Assembly (NCBI GenBank): GCA_041574955.1
Contig: JBFGNS010000179.1
Span: forward strand, 1 to 7,921
Reading direction: 5' to 3'
DNA from: CALZJC01 sp041574955
GTDB taxonomy: Bacteria > Acidobacteriota > Thermoanaerobaculia > Multivoradales > JAHEKO01
Length of the DNA stretch: 7,921 bases
Shown here one piece after another: positions 5,089 to 7,921 of the stretch. Below the pieces are notes generated by a model that worked only from the letters and a program-made list of their open reading frames with translations, was not told where the DNA came from and ran no database searches. The first letter of the stretch is position 1. The number at the start of each line of letters is the position of its first letter. The translations under genes were made by a program, and so were the position numbers.

Positions 5089-6777
5089 TCATCGTGGTTT
5101 CAGTTGCGGTCGTGGATCGTGGGGCTCGGGTCGGGTGAGGGCGTCGCCGCGGCGCAGCCGGTCGCGGACCGTCTCGAAGCAGCGGCGATCTGCCCGCCGC
5201 TCCTCCGCCGGCCGCTTGCCCAGGCTGGCCAGCGGCAGCGCCAGACGCCGGTTGCCGGCGAGCCGCTCGCGGTGGCGGTCGAGATACGCCCAGTAGAGCC
5301 GGCGCAGCGGGCAGTCGTCCGCCGGATCGAAGCGGCAGGCGCCGCAGTAGTCGCTCATGCGGTCGATGTAGGCCGAGCCCGAGATGTACGGCTTGGTGGT
5401 CATCAGGTCGCCGACCGCGAAGCTGCCCATGCCCAGCACGTTGGGCTCGACCACCCAGTCGAAGGCGTCGACGTAGGCGGCCCAGAACCAGTCGGCGAGC
5501 TCGCGCGGGCGCACGTCGAGCAGGGCTGCGACGTTGGCCAGCACCATCAGCCGCGTGATGTGGTGGCTCCAGCCCTCGCGCCAGACGTCGGCCACCACGG
5601 TGTCGAGGCAGGCGAGCCCGGACTCCCGGCCCCAGAAAGCCGGCGGCAGGGCGGCGCGCGCTCCGAGCCGCGACGGGCTGGCGCCGCCGTCGACCCGCTC
5701 GTCCTCGCCGGCCCCCCACGCCTCGCCGCTCCAGCGCTCGAAGCCGCCGTCGCCGGGCGCCGGCCGCACCGCTGGCGCGCCGCCGGGCAGGCGGCGGAAG
5801 CCGTCGGTCTCGCGGTGGACATGGCGCACGAACTCCCGCCAGCCCAGCACCTGGCGCACGAAGCCCTCGCGGCTGGAGAGCGGTGCGTCGCTCGCCGCCG
5901 CGTCGGCCACCACCTCGGCCGGCAGCAGGCGGTGGAGGTTGACGAGCGGCGAGATGCGGGTGTGGAACAGTCCCGCCGAGCTGCGCGACATGGCGTCCTC
6001 GTAGGGGCCGAACTGCTCCATACAGCTGTCGAGCCCCCAGCGCCACAGCCGCCGGGCGTCCTTGGCGGTGGCTGGCAGCCGCTCGAGGTCCAGCTCGCCC
6101 GGGTGGCGGGCGAACCGCTCCTCCACCAGCTCGCCGACCTCGCGCGTCACCGCGTCGGGCCGGAAGCGCGGCGGCGCGGGCGCCGCGGGCTCGCCCGGCC
6201 ACGGCCGGCGGTTGTCGGCGTCGTGGCTGAACTTGCCGCCCGCCGGCTTGCCGTCGTCCATCAGCACGCCGCTGTCGCGCCGCACCCGGCGGTAGAAGGC
6301 GTCCATCCGCCACGGTGGCCCGGCTCCGGCGCTGTCCCGGAACTGCTCGCGGCTGGTCAGCCAGCCGTCGTGCGCCACCAGCTCGATCCGGCCGTCCTCG
6401 ACCAGCGGCGCGAGGTCGGCGCGCAGCTCGCGCTCGGCAGGCTCCATGGCGGTGAGCGGACCGCGTTCGGCGGCCGCCTCGGCCAGCGCCTGGCGGTACG
6501 GCCCGTCCACCACCCGGTAGTCGATCGCCACCCCGCGCGCCGCCTGCTCGAGGGCGAACTGCCGTTGGTTGGCGAGCACAAGCGCCAGCTTCTGGCGGTG
6601 GTAGGGGCGGCGGGCCGCTTTCCACGGGCTTTCCACCAGCACGGTACCGAGCTCCTCGGGCGGCTCGTTGCCGAGCGGCCCCAGGCGGTCGCTCAGCTGG
6701 TCGTAGGCGACGTACAGCCAGCGCCGTCCGGCCGGGTCGGGGTTGCGCTCGTCGAGGGCGGCGCGGAAGGCACGCAT
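5089..6777 (-). CDS. FeS-type cryptochrome/photolyase (PhrB/CryB group)
   Basis: This 562-residue protein belongs to the bacterial photolyase-related group that binds FAD, a lumazine-type antenna and a 4Fe-4S cluster. PhrB of Agrobacterium, a (6-4) photolyase, is the model. The N-terminal antenna domain starts with RRWLYVAYDQLSDRLGPL (18-35) and VESPWKAARRPYHRQKLALV (48-67). The FAD-binding helical domain holds EGWSHHITRLMVLAN (401-415), whose His pair H405/H406 matches the active-site pair of PhrB, and EPNVLGMGSF (444-453). The four cluster cysteines are C390, C478, C481 and C489. Two oddities stand out: the loop between C481 and C489 is about five residues shorter than in PhrB, and a Gly/Ala/Pro-rich insertion of about 40 residues (near 333-376) makes the protein longer than the usual 500 or so. 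Start ATG 6775-6777 agrees with family N-termini, though its ribosome site is weak. It lies 53 bases after the SDR gene and probably shares its transcript. Likely role: light-driven repair of UV lesions in the cytoplasm; a photoreceptor role cannot be excluded. Confidence 0.93.
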   Translation of the reverse strand: MRAFRAALDERNPDPAGRRWLYVAYDQLSDRLGPLGNEPPEELGTVLVESPWKAARRPYHRQKLALVLANQRQFALEQAARGVAIDYRVVDGPYRQALAEAAAERGPLTAMEPAERELRADLAPLVEDGRIELVAHDGWLTSREQFRDSAGAGPPWRMDAFYRRVRRDSGVLMDDGKPAGGKFSHDADNRRPWPGEPAAPAPPRFRPDAVTREVGELVEERFARHPGELDLERLPATAKDARRLWRWGLDSCMEQFGPYEDAMSRSSAGLFHTRISPLVNLHRLLPAEVVADAAASDAPLSSREGFVRQVLGWREFVRHVHRETDGFRRLPGGAPAVRPAPGDGGFERWSGEAWGAGEDERVDGGASPSRLGARAALPPAFWGRESGLACLDTVVADVWREGWSHHITRLMVLANVAALLDVRPRELADWFWAAYVDAFDWVVEPNVLGMGSFAVGDLMTTKPYISGSAYIDRMSDYCGACRFDPADDCPLRRLYWAYLDRHRERLAGNRRLALPLASLGKRPAEERRADRRCFETVRDRLRRGDALTRPEPHDPRPQLKPR

Positions 6778-6830
6778 CGGGCCGGCTCGTTACGGCAGGG
6801 GTCGTGAAGGCTCGGTATCGGGCGGGAGGG

Positions 6831-7814
6831 TCAATAGGGTACGGGGTCCGACAGCGGGTGCCGCCAGCGGAACGCGACGTTGTCGTCGAGCGCCGCCGGC
6901 AGGCCCTCCTCGATCGTCGGGAAGGCGGGGCGCAGCCCCAGCTCCTGCCACAGCAAACCGGGCCGTACCGCCAGCTCGAGGTTCCAGGAGACGACCGTGT
7001 CCGGGGTGTAGAGGCTCGGTCGGCGGGCGAGGGCGGCGATCGGCCGCAGCAGCTCGGTGCCGGCGCGCGCCAGCCAGGCCGGCAGGTGCAGGCGGCGGAA
7101 CCGCGGATAGTGGGTGGCCAGCACGGTGAAGAAGTGGCGCCAGTCGACCGGCAGGTCGTCGCCCACCGGCGTCACGCCGCTCCAGCCGGCGCGCGCCGCC
7201 GCGATCAGCAGCCGGGCGGCATCTTCGACGTGCATGTGGGTATAGCGGTTGCGGCCGGCGCCGGCCATGACCAGCAACCGGCGGCGCAGCTGCTCGAACA
7301 GCAGACCGCGGGCGCCGTAGACGTGGGGCAGGCGCAGGGCGGCAAAGCGGATGCCGGCGTCGGCCGCCATCTCCGCCAGCCTGGCCTCGGCCTCGAGCTT
7401 GGCGCGGCCGTAGTCGACCCGCGGCGTGGCGGGGGTGTGCCGGTCGATCAGGCCGTGGTGGCTGTCGTAGACCAGCAGGCTGGAGGCGAACACGAACCGC
7501 TCGACGCCCGCCTCGGCGGCGGCGCGCAGCAGCGCCAGCGAGCCGTCGACGATCGTCGGTGCCACCCTCTTGTAGGGCTCGAAGGCGGCGCGGGCGCCGA
7601 GGTGGAGCACCGTGTCGATGCCGCGCACCGCCCGCTCGAGGCTCGCCGGCCGGGTGAGGTCGGCGCTCACCAGCTCCGCCGCGAGCGGCTGCACCAGCGG
7701 CGCGCGCTCCGGGCGGCGCACGGTGAGCCGCGGCCGCAGGCCGGCGGCCGCCAGCTGGCGGGCCACCTCGTAGCCGATAAAGCCGGTGGCTCCGGTGACC
7801 AGCACGCGGCGCAT
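6831..7814 (-). CDS. NAD-dependent epimerase/dehydratase family protein (extended SDR)
   Basis: This 327-residue protein has the extended SDR layout. The Rossmann nucleotide loop is VTGATGFIG (6-14, G8-x2-G11-x2-G14). Then come SADLT with D52, VLHLGA (69-74), the catalytic serine region FASSLLVYD (109-117) and the Y135-x3-K139 pair in VDYGRAKLEAE. HMHVEDAARLL (194-204) matches the conserved start of the substrate domain in epimerases and 3-beta-hydroxysteroid-dehydrogenase-like SDRs. The C-terminal half, which sets the substrate, is not diagnostic, so sugar-nucleotide, sterol-like and other ketone/alcohol substrates all remain possible. The protein is soluble. GGAG lies nine bases before the ATG. 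The ATG shares one base with the preceding gene's stop (TGATG), so the two are probably translationally coupled, and the photolyase follows 53 bases later. Confidence 0.9.
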   Translation of the reverse strand: MRRVLVTGATGFIGYEVARQLAAAGLRPRLTVRRPERAPLVQPLAAELVSADLTRPASLERAVRGIDTVLHLGARAAFEPYKRVAPTIVDGSLALLRAAAEAGVERFVFASSLLVYDSHHGLIDRHTPATPRVDYGRAKLEAEARLAEMAADAGIRFAALRLPHVYGARGLLFEQLRRRLLVMAGAGRNRYTHMHVEDAARLLIAAARAGWSGVTPVGDDLPVDWRHFFTVLATHYPRFRRLHLPAWLARAGTELLRPIAALARRPSLYTPDTVVSWNLELAVRPGLLWQELGLRPAFPTIEEGLPAALDDNVAFRWRHPLSDPVPY

Positions 7815-7921
7815 CAGCCGTTGCTCCGGGCGGTTGCGGCGGCGGCGGCCGGCCGGCCGGCGTCCTGCTCGGCGGCGTGGCGGATGCCGTGGAGCATGCG
7901 CCGGAAGACCACGCCGTGGAG
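7814..7921 (-). CDS. C-terminal tail of an unidentified protein, cut by the right edge
   Basis: One minus-strand frame is open from the window edge to a TGA at 7814-7816 that overlaps the SDR start. It encodes about 35 residues: LHGVVFRRMLHGIRHAAEQ, followed by an Ala/Pro/Arg-rich end, over a GGCC tandem run at 7847-7861. The TGATG junction with the SDR is the main evidence that it is real. The fragment is too short to assign a family. It may be the first visible member of an operon with the SDR and the photolyase. Confidence 0.6.
   Translation of the reverse strand, partial: LHGVVFRRMLHGIRHAAEQDAGRPAAAAATARSNG

Noticed and set aside
5077..6807. Plus-strand open frame of 576 codons opposite the photolyase
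   Set aside because: The minus-strand frame matches the FeS photolyase family with all key residues, so this frame is its antisense shadow. The same holds for the minus-strand frame 4916-6625, which is out of phase with the photolyase.
7847..7861. GGCC tandem run as a regulatory repeat
   Set aside because: It lies in the coding tail of the partial gene and is explained by Ala/Pro/Gly/Arg codons in high-GC DNA.

Overview
This is a very GC-rich window (well above 65% G+C by eye, with strong G/C preference at third codon positions). It carries seven protein-coding genes, two of them cut by the window edges. I see no rRNA, tRNA, CRISPR array, insertion sequence or phage gene. The mix of genes is chromosomal and fits a GC-rich, Gram-negative-type soil or sediment bacterium: a secreted protein that probably ends in an outer-membrane barrel, an ECF sigma factor with an RskA-type anti-sigma factor, an iron-sulfur photolyase, an extended SDR, a GYD protein and a crotonase. 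The style reminds me of Acidobacteriota (Thermoanaerobaculia-like) or a myxobacterial/deltaproteobacterial lineage. That is an impression, not a demonstrated assignment.

Layout. From the left edge to 2093, on the minus strand, runs a long open gene for an exported multidomain protein of at least 697 residues, with its C-terminus missing. Positions 2094-2436 form a 343-base divergent intergenic region with a 28-base perfect GC palindrome, two smaller inverted repeats and a candidate extended -10 promoter pointing right. On the plus strand follow a small GYD-domain protein (2437-2727) and an enoyl-CoA hydratase/isomerase family protein (2816-3571). Both read towards a convergent junction at 3572-3639.

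Everything from 3640 to the right edge is on the minus strand. In transcription order it is: the C-terminal tail of an unidentified protein (7814-7921), an NAD(P)-dependent epimerase/dehydratase-like SDR (6831-7814), a PhrB/CryB-type FeS photolyase (5089-6777), an ECF sigma factor (4380-4919) and an RskA-like anti-sigma factor (3640-4383). The first two genes overlap at TGATG and the last two at ATGA, so each pair is probably translationally coupled. SDR and photolyase are 53 bases apart and may share a transcript. The photolyase and sigma genes are separated by 169 bases, enough for a separate sigma promoter.

How the genes may work together. The sigma and anti-sigma proteins form a membrane-gated transcriptional switch of the SigK/RskA type. 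Its position just downstream of a photolyase makes a light or oxidative stress regulon an attractive but unproven idea. The photolyase would repair UV photoproducts. The GYD and crotonase genes may form a small acyl-CoA-related unit. The exported protein is the least familiar gene. It seems to join a TIM-barrel-like glycosidase-related N-terminal half to a LolA-like beta domain and the start of an outer-membrane barrel. I do not see a clearly new defence or mobile system here.
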